Shown here: positions 6,446 to 12,806 of the stretch, piece after piece
How the letters are laid out: each line of letters opens with the position of its first letter
How positions within the stretch are numbered: the stretch's first letter is position 1
Assembly: GCA_022013235.1 (NCBI GenBank)
Contig: JAKLQR010000005.1
Span: 1-12,806, forward strand
Length of the DNA stretch: 12,806 nt
Direction of reading: 5' to 3'
Source: Thermodesulfovibrionales bacterium
GTDB lineage: Bacteria > Nitrospirota > Thermodesulfovibrionia > Thermodesulfovibrionales > SM23-35
Notes under the pieces: generated by a model
What the model was told of the DNA's origin: nothing
Databases searched by the model: none
What the model saw: the letters and a program-made list of their open reading frames with translations, nothing else
Position numbers and translations under genes: made by a program

Positions 6446-7054
6446 ATGAGAGAACAGGAACAGGTGACAGCAGATGAGGATGCAGCTCTGGTATCGTTAT
6501 GCAAAAAAGGGGATGTAGATGCGTTCGAAGCCCTGGTGGTCAAACATCAGAAAATGATGATCAATATTGCATACAGAATGCTTGGAAACTATGAGGAAGC
6601 ATGCGAGATTGTACAGGACGCATTTGTGTCTGCATATAAAAGTATCAGGAACTTCAAGGAAAGGGCAAAGTTCTCCACGTGGCTGTATGCGATCGTCATG
6701 AATCATTCCAGAAATCGCCTCAAACAATTGAAAACCCAACACTCCCATGAAGAGTTTTCACTTGACGACCCGGTTGCTCCTGATACAGGCAGGGGAAAGA
6801 GGGAACTGGCAGCCAATGAGTCCTCAGTGCTGGAAAGACTTGAGACGCATGATCTCCGGCAGACGGTTCAGGGATGTATAGACTCGCTCTTCACTGAATT
6901 TAAAGAAGTGCTCATTCTGAGAGACATACAGAGCTTCTCTTACGGGGAGATAAGTGATATCCTGCATATACCGGAAGGAACCGTGAAATCAAGGCTTTTC
7001 AGGGCACGGGACGCGGTGAAAGATTGTTTAAAGAACGTTATGGGTGATCTCTAG
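6446..7054 (+). CDS. ECF-subfamily RNA polymerase sigma-70 factor
   Basis: This protein has 202 residues from the ATG at 6446. Region 2 covers about 17-95, with FEALVVKHQKMMINIAYRML and the DNA/core-binding stretch FKERAKFSTWLYAIVMNHSR. A linker of about 45 residues follows. Region 4 spans about 138-195, with FKEVLILRDIQSFSYGEISD and the helix-turn-helix end IPEGTVKSRLFRAR. There is no Shine-Dalgarno before the ATG, and the predicted ECF promoter would start transcripts at about that codon. GTG at 6464-6466, in frame and preceded by AGGA, may therefore be the used start (196 residues) when the ECF promoter is active. Its stop is two bases from the anti-sigma start, so the two are translationally coupled. 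It probably reads its own promoter and that of the VIT-VWA gene. Confidence 0.93.
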   Translation: MREQEQVTADEDAALVSLCKKGDVDAFEALVVKHQKMMINIAYRMLGNYEEACEIVQDAFVSAYKSIRNFKERAKFSTWLYAIVMNHSRNRLKQLKTQHSHEEFSLDDPVAPDTGRGKRELAANESSVLERLETHDLRQTVQGCIDSLFTEFKEVLILRDIQSFSYGEISDILHIPEGTVKSRLFRARDAVKDCLKNVMGDL

Positions 7055-7056
7055 AG

Positions 7057-8013
7057 ATGGAATGCGAAGGGCTTAAGGAAAAGTTTTCCGCTTACCTTGA
7101 CGGCATTCTCCCTGCTGAAGAGAGAACGCTGCTTGAGGAACATCTCAAATCCTGTGAGAGGTGCAGGGAATCCCTTGCCGGCCTGAGAAAGACCATCGGA
7201 CATGTCCGTGATCTGGAGGAAATTGAACCTCCTTTGTGGCTTACCGGTAAGGTTATGGCAAAGATAAGAGCAGAAGCAGAACCTAAAAAGGGGATAATCG
7301 AAAAACTGTTTTATCCGCTTTCCCTCAAGCTCCCCATTCAGGCCGTTGCTACTGTCCTGATAGTGGCCACGGCACTCTATGTCTTCAGGATGATGGAGCC
7401 TGAAGTGAAAATTACTGAAAGGATCACGGAGGAAGTCCCGCAGAAAATTCTTCCGGAACCAAAAGACAGCGCTACCGATACTGAAAAAGGCAAAACGGTT
7501 CCTTTTCAGAAGGTATCACCACAGCCCGGCCCCCGTCAGGCGGCAGAAATGAAGGACTCTGAAGCTGTCGGCGCCTCTGCGGCGCCCGAACCAGGAGAAA
7601 AAGCAGTGCCCGATTACCGGGAGAAAACGCCTGCTGCCGCGAAACAGGAGCAGGCCGTCACTCTTGAAGAATCCATCAAAAAAGAGAGCGATAAACCTCA
7701 GGACTTCTTCCGGTCATCAGGAGCAAAAGTATCGGATGAGAAAATCCCGGAAGAGAAGGTCGTTGAGGTCCTTGTCAAAGATATTGCTGCTGCAACAAAA
7801 GAGATCGAGGCAGTTCTTCTCAATCTCAACGGAAAAATAGTAAACAGAGAATACGCTGAAAACAGGAATGTCCTGTTCGCAGAGATACCCTCCCGGAAGA
7901 TGGACGAGTTTCTGGATCAATTGAAGCCGATAGGAGAAGTACAGGAAAAATTTAAAGCCTCTGAAGCTTCAGAACTTGCCCTTACGATCAGAATAACTAT
8001 TGTAAGACACTGA
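7057..8013 (+). CDS. zinc-finger (zf-HC2) transmembrane anti-sigma factor
   Basis: This is a 318-residue protein. The N-terminus is an anti-sigma zinc-binding domain with C3, H29, C33 and C36 (HLKSCERC), which in this family binds and silences the partner ECF sigma in the cytoplasm. One membrane helix lies at about 93-110. The outer part begins with a long low-complexity segment rich in P, E, K and A (about 112-235). It ends with a folded-looking domain (about 242-318: VVEVLVKDIAAATKEIEAVL...EIPSRKMDEFLDQLKPIGEV...LTIRITIVRH). This tail resembles domains found at the periplasmic ends of zf-HC2 proteins (DUF2275/DUF4349 type) and is the likely signal-sensing part. It starts two bases after the sigma stop. 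No site-1 protease gene is adjacent. It converges on the FKBP gene with only 14 bp between. Confidence 0.88.
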   Translation: MECEGLKEKFSAYLDGILPAEERTLLEEHLKSCERCRESLAGLRKTIGHVRDLEEIEPPLWLTGKVMAKIRAEAEPKKGIIEKLFYPLSLKLPIQAVATVLIVATALYVFRMMEPEVKITERITEEVPQKILPEPKDSATDTEKGKTVPFQKVSPQPGPRQAAEMKDSEAVGASAAPEPGEKAVPDYREKTPAAAKQEQAVTLEESIKKESDKPQDFFRSSGAKVSDEKIPEEKVVEVLVKDIAAATKEIEAVLLNLNGKIVNREYAENRNVLFAEIPSRKMDEFLDQLKPIGEVQEKFKASEASELALTIRITIVRH

Positions 8014-8027
8014 GAAGAAACCCGGTT

Positions 8028-8558
8028 TTACTGTATCTCCACAACCTCGACGTCAAAATCAAGGGTCTTTCCCGCAAGGGGATGGTTGAAGTTCATTACT
8101 ACCACATCATCCTTGATTTCCATAACTCTCACCGGGACCTGCCGTCCATCCGGAGACTGTGCATAGAGAGTCATCCCCGCTTCAGGGTTTACCTCGGGAG
8201 GCAGCTGATTCTTTGGAATGTTTTGTATCGCTTCCGAATTTTCAGGACCATATCCCTCTTCCGGATTGACCTTGAAAGACTTTTTCTCCCCGACCTTCAT
8301 GCCCATAACACCCTTTTCGAAGCCGGGGATCATCTGACCGCTGCCTGTCTTGAATTCAAGCGGTCCGCGCCCCTTCGAACTGTCAATGACTTCGCCATCG
8401 ACCTCCAGGGTGTAATCGACCTTGACTGTTTTTCCTTCAGTGACCACGAGCGCACCTCCTTCTTTTATTTTTTCAGCTGCATCGGATGCAAATGCTGAAA
8501 ATGAGAGGGCTGTGATAAGCCCTGCCAATGCTGTGAGCAACACCAAATGTTTTTTCAT
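8028..8558 (-). CDS. periplasmic SlyD-like FKBP-type peptidyl-prolyl isomerase
   Basis: This is a 176-residue protein with a signal peptide (KKHLVLLTALAGLITALSF core, cleavage likely after AFA, about residue 24). The FKBP domain follows, with VKVDYTLEVDGEVIDSS (46-61), the conserved MIPGFEKGVMGMKVGEKK (76-93) and EEGYGP (100-105). An insert-in-flap chaperone segment occupies about 105-155, and the SlyD hallmark NFNHPLAGKTLDFDVEVVE runs from 156. Cytoplasmic SlyD lacks an export signal, so this version probably catalyses proline isomerisation and chaperoning in the periplasm. The histidine-rich metal tail of E. coli SlyD is absent. GGGAGG lies about 10 bases before the ATG. The 5' leader contains a terminator-like hairpin (8598-8636). 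Confidence 0.9.
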   Translation of the reverse strand: MKKHLVLLTALAGLITALSFSAFASDAAEKIKEGGALVVTEGKTVKVDYTLEVDGEVIDSSKGRGPLEFKTGSGQMIPGFEKGVMGMKVGEKKSFKVNPEEGYGPENSEAIQNIPKNQLPPEVNPEAGMTLYAQSPDGRQVPVRVMEIKDDVVVMNFNHPLAGKTLDFDVEVVEIQ

Positions 8559-8597
8559 TCTCTCTGCCTGCCTCCCTGCTGGTTAAAACATAATTTT

Positions 8598-8636
8598 AAA
8601 AAACAAAAAAACCGCAAAGCAGAATAATTTGCGGTT
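8598..8636 (-). terminator. terminator-like hairpin in the leader of the FKBP gene
   Basis: Reading the minus strand, AACCGCAAA (8636-8628) pairs perfectly with TTTGCGGTT (8618-8610) around a nine-base loop and is followed by TTTTTG and six more Ts. It lies about 25 bases after the predicted transcription start and 40 bp before the FKBP start codon, so it is either an attenuator or the end of a very short RNA. Confidence 0.6.
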
Positions 8637-8666
8637 CTATGCCAAATACCCCGTTCCGACACTTTA

Positions 8667-8696
8667 AGTATAATATATGAACAGTATTTCAGACAA
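8667..8696 (-). promoter_or_regulatory. candidate sigma70 promoter for the FKBP gene
   Basis: On the minus strand, TTGTCT (8696-8691, four of six) and TATACT (8672-8667, five of six) are 18 bp apart. Transcription would begin near 8660, upstream of the terminator-like hairpin. Confidence 0.45.
8669..8674 (+). promoter_or_regulatory. candidate -10 box for the SUI1 gene, overlapping the divergent promoter
   Basis: A perfect TATAAT lies 46 bp before the ATG at 8721. It overlaps the minus-strand -10 box, so the two divergent promoters could exclude each other. The -35 region is poor. Confidence 0.35.
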
Positions 8697-8720
8697 CCCC
8701 TTCCATGGTACAATGGACCC

Positions 8721-9062
8721 ATGGCCGATGAAAAATCGCGATTAGTTTATTCCACAGACAGAGCAATCCAGCAAAAGGGAAGGAAGGCCGGAGAGGCCCT
8801 GTCGCCGGATGTGCCTCAGGCGCAGCAGAAAGTGAGGGTCCGGCTTGAGCGGAAAGGCAGGGGTGGAAAGACCGTCACGGTCATAGAGGGTCTCTGCATT
8901 CCGGACAAGGACCGGGAGTTGCTCCTGAAGCAGCTCAAGGCAAGTCTTGGCACAGGAGGAGCTGTCGTGGAGACTTCGCTCGAAATCCAGGGAGACCACC
9001 GGGACATGATTATGGCGGCATTGGAGAAGCGGGGATACAGACCAAAACGTTCCGGCAGCTGA
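8721..9062 (+). CDS. yciH: eIF1/SUI1-family translation factor (YciH-like)
   Basis: This is a 113-residue protein. A variable 35-residue N-terminus precedes the SUI1 fold: VRVRLERKGRGGKTVTVIEG (38-57), then a helix with RELLLKQLKASLGTGGAVVE (65-84), then LEIQGDHRDMIMAALEKRGY (87-106) and a basic tail. Bacterial members bind the small ribosomal subunit and affect the fidelity or rate of initiation. In E. coli YciH is described as a stress-linked inhibitor of initiation. The length matches the family. No clear Shine-Dalgarno precedes the ATG, and nearby ATGs at 8705 and 8713 are out of frame. It is divergent from the FKBP gene. Confidence 0.9.
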   Translation: MADEKSRLVYSTDRAIQQKGRKAGEALSPDVPQAQQKVRVRLERKGRGGKTVTVIEGLCIPDKDRELLLKQLKASLGTGGAVVETSLEIQGDHRDMIMAALEKRGYRPKRSGS

Positions 9063-9283
9063 GCGCACCCTATATGTCGCTTATTCCTGCCCGGATGTCA
9101 GGATTCGCACAGAAAGGGATGTCCTTCTTCTGGCCGGGGGGATAACAGCAATATTTTAGGAGAAAATTCTTTCGGGAAAAACTATAATAAAGAATAAAAA
9201 GCCAAAAGCAATAGTATCCTGTTTACCATGATACCCAGATAACTAACCAGCGACAAACAACGCGGAAATTTCCAGAATGTTTT
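9063..9283 (+). promoter_or_regulatory. upstream region of the RSH gene, with a -10 box and a palindrome at the start
   Basis: This 221-bp stretch without a gene becomes AT-rich after about 9140. TATAAT occurs at 9183-9188 without a good -35 box. The 10-bp palindrome GGAAATTTCC (9264-9273) lies 10 bases before the ATG, where a ribosome site would be expected. GTATC/GATAC (9214-9218/9230-9234) could form a small stem. No riboswitch or strong terminator was recognised. Confidence 0.3.
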
Positions 9284-11194
9284 ATGGATAAGCACATCAG
9301 GCAGCAAAAAAAATTAGTCGAGAAGATCGCACTCAACATTGCCGAGCATGAACTGCGGAATGTAGTCACCGGATACAGGACCTATCCTGAAATATACGAG
9401 GAAGTGAGAAGGGCCGTTTCCTATGCGGCGGCAGTCCATGAAAATCAGTGGAGAAAAAACGGCGACCCCTATATATTCCATCCCCTCAATGTAGCGCTTA
9501 TCGCGGCAGAAAACGGCATGGTCGACAAAACCTCTATCGACAGCTGTCTGCTTCACGACGCCATCGAGGACGGTGAAGTCAGCAGCAGCGAGATCGCTGC
9601 GACTTTCGGGGAGGAGGTTGCCGAGGTTGTAGAGGGCCTCACAAAGATCAAGGAACATAAGGCAGAGTCATACGATAAATTCTTTTCTCATACCGTGCAT
9701 AATCCGAGGATTGCCTATATCAAGATCTTCGACAGACTGCATAATCTCCAAACCCTGAGCCACCATAAACTTGAAAAACAGGTGATAATCGCCAATGAAT
9801 CCATGGATATCTACCATAAGCTCTGCATACGGTTGTGTCTTACGGATATTGCGAATGAAATCGAGGGCCTTTGTGCGCCCATCCTGCATCCTGAAACGTT
9901 TACCTTGTTTTCCGCACGCCTGAAAGAGGTCCAGGAAGAAGCCGCTCAGGTAATCGATACGTTCAAGATGAATATCCTGGCCAAATGCCATGAAAGCGAT
10001 GTGAGAATAAAGAAGATCAGGGTCCACTGGAAACCGTTCCTCCCTATGAACGATTACAGGTTCATGCATATCCCACATGTGCTCCTGTTCAAGCTTGTTG
10101 TCGATACTGTGGAGAATGCGTACAAATTGCTTTGGCTCGTCAATACACAGTACAAGGTGGCCGGCACCATTGAGGATTATATTTCCGTCCCGAGGTTTAA
10201 TAATTTCAGGGGTATTCTCTATACCGTTGTGGTAGAAGGGGTAAAGATCCCCATCCTCATTGCCACGGACAAATTCAACGAGTTCAACAGGAAAGGCATC
10301 CTTGTGTATGGCAGCTTCAGCAGGGATACCGCCCTCAACAAAAAATTCATGGAGCACCTGCAGGAATATCTGACGAGTGAAAGCAATTTCATGGATGTAA
10401 GGACGCTCATCTCCTTTATAGAGAAGGATGACATTCAGGTTTTTGCCAAGGACGGGAAGACTACTGTTGAACTGAAGAAAGGCGCTACGGTTCTGGACTT
10501 CGCGTTTAAGATACATTCGGAACTGGGATTACGGGCAGAGTCTGGAATCGTGGACGGAGTGCGGGTATTGCTGGGACATGAATTGACAAACGGGAATATC
10601 GTCCAGGTGCACACAAAGAATACCATTACGGCAACCGAGGATTTCCTCACAAAATGTGTCACACCCAAGGCGCAGAGGATACTGAAGAAGTTTTTCGAAA
10701 ATGCGCATACGGATTCACTCGTCAGGATCGCTGAGGACTATATCGAGAAGAATCTTTTCACATTCCATGTAGATCCGCAGGAATTCCGGAGAAAGCTCAG
10801 GGAAGCATATCCCGCGGAGAAGGAGAGAAAAGAGAAGGTCCTGGGTATCCTCCGTGCGGTGAATGCAGTAGAGGACCTGATGGTTGAACTGGACCTGATC
10901 GATAATAAAACACTCTCCCTCCACCGCAAGAAAGAGGAGACTTTCCGCAGACTATGGAATGTTTTTTCACCCCGCCAGAAAGGGCTGCCTATTGAACTCG
11001 ATTTCCTGGATACCAATTACCTGTCCTGTCCCCACTGTGTCCCTACCCTGCACAATTCCCCTCACAAAGGGGTCCTTGCGGAGAACTTGTTTGTCATTCA
11101 CACCGGCAATTGCAAAAAGATTGCAGATGCCCCGGAGGAAAAGGTCTTCTCGGTCAAATTCAGAAAGACAAGACGGATAGAGGACATGGTTTAG
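9284..11194 (+). CDS. long RelA/SpoT homologue with HD hydrolase and degenerate synthetase
   Basis: This is a 636-residue protein. The N-terminal HD domain keeps the (p)ppGpp hydrolase signature: H52 in VHENQWRKNGDPYIFHP, H91-D92 with E95-D96 in HDAIED, and D150 in DRLHN. The next part (about 255-345) aligns with the synthetase domain but has lost its key residues. The usual RFKDY reads TIEDY (295-299), NGYQSLH reads NNFRGIL (306-312), and EVQIRT reads PILIAT (323-328). A TGS domain (384-446, with KKGATVLDFAFKIHSELGL), a helical region and a zinc-finger-like part with C582, C585, H606 and C610 follow. The predicted role is (p)ppGpp breakdown without synthesis. There is no clear Shine-Dalgarno before the ATG. 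The frame ends at TAG 11192-11194 just where the ACT domain should begin, and the same frame continues. Confidence 0.88.
   Translation: MDKHIRQQKKLVEKIALNIAEHELRNVVTGYRTYPEIYEEVRRAVSYAAAVHENQWRKNGDPYIFHPLNVALIAAENGMVDKTSIDSCLLHDAIEDGEVSSSEIAATFGEEVAEVVEGLTKIKEHKAESYDKFFSHTVHNPRIAYIKIFDRLHNLQTLSHHKLEKQVIIANESMDIYHKLCIRLCLTDIANEIEGLCAPILHPETFTLFSARLKEVQEEAAQVIDTFKMNILAKCHESDVRIKKIRVHWKPFLPMNDYRFMHIPHVLLFKLVVDTVENAYKLLWLVNTQYKVAGTIEDYISVPRFNNFRGILYTVVVEGVKIPILIATDKFNEFNRKGILVYGSFSRDTALNKKFMEHLQEYLTSESNFMDVRTLISFIEKDDIQVFAKDGKTTVELKKGATVLDFAFKIHSELGLRAESGIVDGVRVLLGHELTNGNIVQVHTKNTITATEDFLTKCVTPKAQRILKKFFENAHTDSLVRIAEDYIEKNLFTFHVDPQEFRRKLREAYPAEKERKEKVLGILRAVNAVEDLMVELDLIDNKTLSLHRKKEETFRRLWNVFSPRQKGLPIELDFLDTNYLSCPHCVPTLHNSPHKGVLAENLFVIHTGNCKKIADAPEEKVFSVKFRKTRRIEDMV
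11192..11194 (+). other. in-frame TAG between RSH body and ACT domain
   Basis: The codons read GAC ATG GTT TAG GTG AGC ATA GAG. The stop falls in what would be the first beta-strand of the ACT domain, with no frame change. Confidence 0.8.
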
Positions 11195-11419
11195 GTGAGC
11201 ATAGAGACTGATGACGTCTCGAGTATTACGCACGCGGTGTCCTCGGTCTTCAAAACCGTGAATCTCGAAATTTTCAATGTCGAAAACGACCACACCAAGG
11301 CGCTTTACCGGCTTGCATACTATCAGAAATCTCCCCAGACGGTCTCTTCGTATCTCGAACATCTTCACAAGATCCAGGAAGTAAGGAGCATCGCGATCAG
11401 CACAAAAAAAATCTTCTGA
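11195..11419 (+). CDS. ACT domain of the RSH protein, separated by an in-frame TAG
   Basis: This frame has 75 codons, 74 of them residues, starting with GTG directly after the TAG and in the same frame as the RSH gene. The sequence VSIETDDVSSITHAVSSVFK, then VNLEIFNVEN, then a helix and IQEVRSIAIS follows the ACT-domain pattern at the C-terminus of long RSH proteins, where it senses ribosome state or amino acids. With the TAG read through, the total would be 711 residues, the normal RSH length. AGAGGA at about 11178-11183 is roughly 11 bases before the GTG, so coupled re-initiation could make a free ACT subunit. Alternatively it is a nonsense-mutated end. Domain identity is fairly sure and expression is open. 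Confidence 0.65.
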   Translation: MSIETDDVSSITHAVSSVFKTVNLEIFNVENDHTKALYRLAYYQKSPQTVSSYLEHLHKIQEVRSIAISTKKIF

Positions 11420-11575
11420 ACGCAGCCGCATTGGCCCGGAATCTCTGCGGTGTGCCTGGTTATCCGGGAATCCCCCAGAGGACCGTTATTATTCCGGACG
11501 GGAATGAGCGAGAATACTCTCTCCCCAATGTGTATTCTCAATTGTGTGAATACCCCAAACGAAAAGGAGGGATCT
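11420..11575. other. intergenic region before the beta-propeller lipoprotein gene
   Basis: No convincing promoter was found in these 156 bp. An 8-bp stem GAGAATAC (11510-11517) with GTATTCTC (11532-11539) could form in the mRNA but has no T-tract, so it is not a terminator. The frame of the downstream gene is open back to 11450, but the signal peptide and ribosome site show that translation starts at 11576. Confidence 0.4.
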
Positions 11576-12538
11576 GTGAAAAAGGCAGTAGTCTTTCTTT
11601 GTGCAATAATACTGCTCGCCGCAGTCAGCGGCTGTGAACAAAAGTCCGCTACAAAAGAACCTGTGGTCTTTGCGGAAAACCTGAACGAACCGGAGGCCCC
11701 TGTTCTTCTTCCGGACGGGAGCTGGCTGGTCGTAGAAATGGGACCTGAGAAGGGGTCAATAACCCATATCAGCGCCGACGGGAAAAGTCAGCGGATCATT
11801 GCAAAGACAGGAAGGCCAAACGGACTTGCCGTGGATAAACAGGGAGTCATCTGGGTCGCGGAGTCCATAAATCCCCCGTCATTGCTGAAGGTTACCATGG
11901 ACGGGGATGTTGAAGTTTTTTTGAAAGAATACAGGGGTGCTCCCTTCCTGTTCCCCAACGACCTCGCCTTTGGCCCGGATGGGGCGCTCTATATGACCGA
12001 CTCCGGCGTCGGATTCAATGACCTTGTCCGGGGCGGCAAGCTCCGTTCCGATTATATGGATATCGACACGGACGGCAGTGTCTTCAGAATTGAGGTGAAT
12101 ACGAAGACCATTGAGAAGATCGATTCCGGGTTGAAATTTGCAAATGGCATTGCGTTCGGGCCGGATAACACTCTCTATGTGGACGAAATGTTCACCGGCA
12201 AGGTCTATCGTTACCGGTGGGCAGACGGGAAAGTGAAGGCAGAGCGGGAGTTTTTCGGGAGCGTCTTTGACGGAGAAAGACCGATGGTATTTAACGGCCC
12301 CGACGGAATGAAGTTCGGCAAAGACGGAACCCTCTATATTACGGTTTATGGACAGGGCAGGGTGACGGTGCTCAAAAATGACGGCTCGATGCTCCGGCAT
12401 ATCCCGACACAAGGAAGCAAACCGACCAACATTGCCTTCGGCCCAGCCGGTGAAAAGAAGATTTATGTTACCGAGGACGAGACAGGGGTGCTGCAGGCAA
12501 TAGATGTCGATACTTCGGGACTGCAGCTCTATCGGTGA
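11576..12538 (+). CDS. SMP-30/gluconolactonase-like beta-propeller lipoprotein
   Basis: This is a 320-residue protein starting at GTG 11576, chosen because AAGGAGG (11564-11570) lies five bases upstream and the codons from there encode a lipoprotein signal peptide (KKAVVFLCAIILLAAVSGC, lipobox cysteine C20). An upstream ATG at 11450 would add 42 residues of non-signal sequence. The mature part is a six-bladed propeller of the SMP-30/strictosidine synthase type, with repeats such as FPNDLAFGPDGALYMTDS, FANGIAFGPDNTLYVDEM and GPDGMKFGKDGTLYIT. Candidate metal ligands are in the usual places: E40 (PEAPV), N128 (PND) and D243 (PDGM). It may hydrolyse lactones or esters, or serve as a binding scaffold. 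It is convergent with the MFS remnant 10 bp away. Confidence 0.85.
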   Translation: MKKAVVFLCAIILLAAVSGCEQKSATKEPVVFAENLNEPEAPVLLPDGSWLVVEMGPEKGSITHISADGKSQRIIAKTGRPNGLAVDKQGVIWVAESINPPSLLKVTMDGDVEVFLKEYRGAPFLFPNDLAFGPDGALYMTDSGVGFNDLVRGGKLRSDYMDIDTDGSVFRIEVNTKTIEKIDSGLKFANGIAFGPDNTLYVDEMFTGKVYRYRWADGKVKAEREFFGSVFDGERPMVFNGPDGMKFGKDGTLYITVYGQGRVTVLKNDGSMLRHIPTQGSKPTNIAFGPAGEKKIYVTEDETGVLQAIDVDTSGLQLYR

Positions 12539-12548
12539 ATATGCACGT

Positions 12549-12674
12549 TCACTCTTTTTCCGTATCTTTTCCGGGATTCTGTTTCAGGAAAAGTGTGACC
12601 AGAAAACCGGCAAAAAGAATCACTGCGAGCACGATCAATCCGTATTTGAACTCGCCGGTGTAGTCCTTAACCCA
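12549..12674 (-). pseudogene. C-terminal remnant of an MFS transporter
   Basis: On the minus strand, a frame ending at TGA (12551-12549) reads WVKDYTGEFKYGLIVLAVIL then FAGFLVTLFLKQ and a charged tail. This matches the last membrane helix and preceding loop of major facilitator (OFA-like) transporters. Upstream of the tryptophan (12674) the sequence stops resembling a transporter. The preceding codons encode polar residues instead of helix 11, and a stop lies at 12716-12714. The rest of the gene, about 370 residues, is absent from the window, so the 5' part was lost or displaced by deletion or insertion near the A-run at 12673-12678. A single-base indel in that run does not restore a transporter-like frame. 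Confidence 0.6.
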
Positions 12675-12806
12675 AAAAATGCATTTACTATAAGCATACC
12701 TGTAGAGTAAAGCCTATAAAGGCATTTGCTGATATGTGGATATGAAAGCTAATACTGATGCTGTTTTTTAGCGCACCTCCTGCAATTTTTTATTCTTGTT
12801 ATCCAA
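12675..12806. other. AT-rich sequence beyond the transporter breakpoint
   Basis: This region contains no supportable gene. Short stems occur (TTTACT 12683-12688 with AGTAAA 12707-12712, and GCCT/AGGC near 12713-12723), and on the minus strand AGGAGGTGCGC (near 12770) looks like a ribosome site without a start codon after it. It may belong to an inserted element that continues past the window edge. Confidence 0.3.

Noticed and set aside
9093..9123. A short direct repeat GGATGTC upstream of the RSH gene
   Set aside because: Seven bases repeated once is within chance, and no promoter geometry or palindrome supports it.
9668..10516. A 282-codon open frame on the minus strand inside the RSH gene
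   Set aside because: It lies wholly antisense to clearly conserved RSH sequence, has no ribosome site and shows no family resemblance. It is a by-product of the codon use of the true gene.
11450..11575. An extended N-terminus for the beta-propeller lipoprotein from the ATG at 11450
   Set aside because: It would bury the lipoprotein signal 42 residues inside the protein. The GTG at 11576 with AAGGAGG is clearly the better start.
12504..12710. A plus-strand 68-codon frame at the end of the window
   Set aside because: It overlaps the end of the propeller gene in another frame and is antisense to the transporter remnant, and it has no ribosome site.

Overview
The window holds about a dozen genes of a mid-GC Gram-negative bacterium. 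Supporting features are a lipoprotein signal, a periplasmic SlyD-like prolyl isomerase, a secreted VIT-VWA protein with an AgmX/PglI-type C-terminus, and a membrane-anchored zinc-finger anti-sigma factor. The protein styles suggest Nitrospirota or Desulfobacterota, but this is inference and no rRNA or other marker gene is present. No tRNA, rRNA, CRISPR array or intact transposase was seen.

Layout. 1-354 is the C-terminal part of a YajQ-family protein. 386-547 is a 162-bp element bounded by perfect 25-bp inverted repeats (MITE-like). 578-1303 (-) is a class I methyltransferase. 1476-2156 is a small membrane protein with a Trk/Ktr-like pore motif fused to a TrkA_C-like domain, followed by a TIM-barrel isomerase-like gene (2214-2924) and a TauE/SafE permease (3081-3860) with its own sigma70-like promoter and operator-like repeats. 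3954-6272 is a VIT-VWA-AgmX reading frame interrupted by one in-frame TAA. After a strong terminator come an ECF sigma factor (6446-7054) and its anti-sigma factor (7057-8013). 8028-8558 (-) is a periplasmic FKBP isomerase, divergent from an eIF1/SUI1 (YciH-like) gene (8721-9062). 9284-11194 is a long RelA/SpoT homologue with an intact HD hydrolase site but a decayed synthetase. Its ACT domain (11195-11419) lies after an in-frame TAG. 11576-12538 is an SMP-30-like beta-propeller lipoprotein. A truncated MFS transporter tail (12549-12674, -) closes the window.

How the genes work together. The clearest circuit is the ECF module. The VIT-VWA gene is preceded by GGAACTT-N16-GTCTAA, and the sigma gene carries GAAC plus GTCTAA with the same spacing. 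This suggests that the sigma factor drives both its own operon and the secreted VIT-VWA protein, while the zinc-finger membrane anti-sigma factor restrains it. The main target gene carries a nonsense codon, so its present output is uncertain. The RSH gene is interrupted in a similar way just before its ACT domain, although there an adjacent GTG with an upstream purine-rich site could allow coupled re-initiation.
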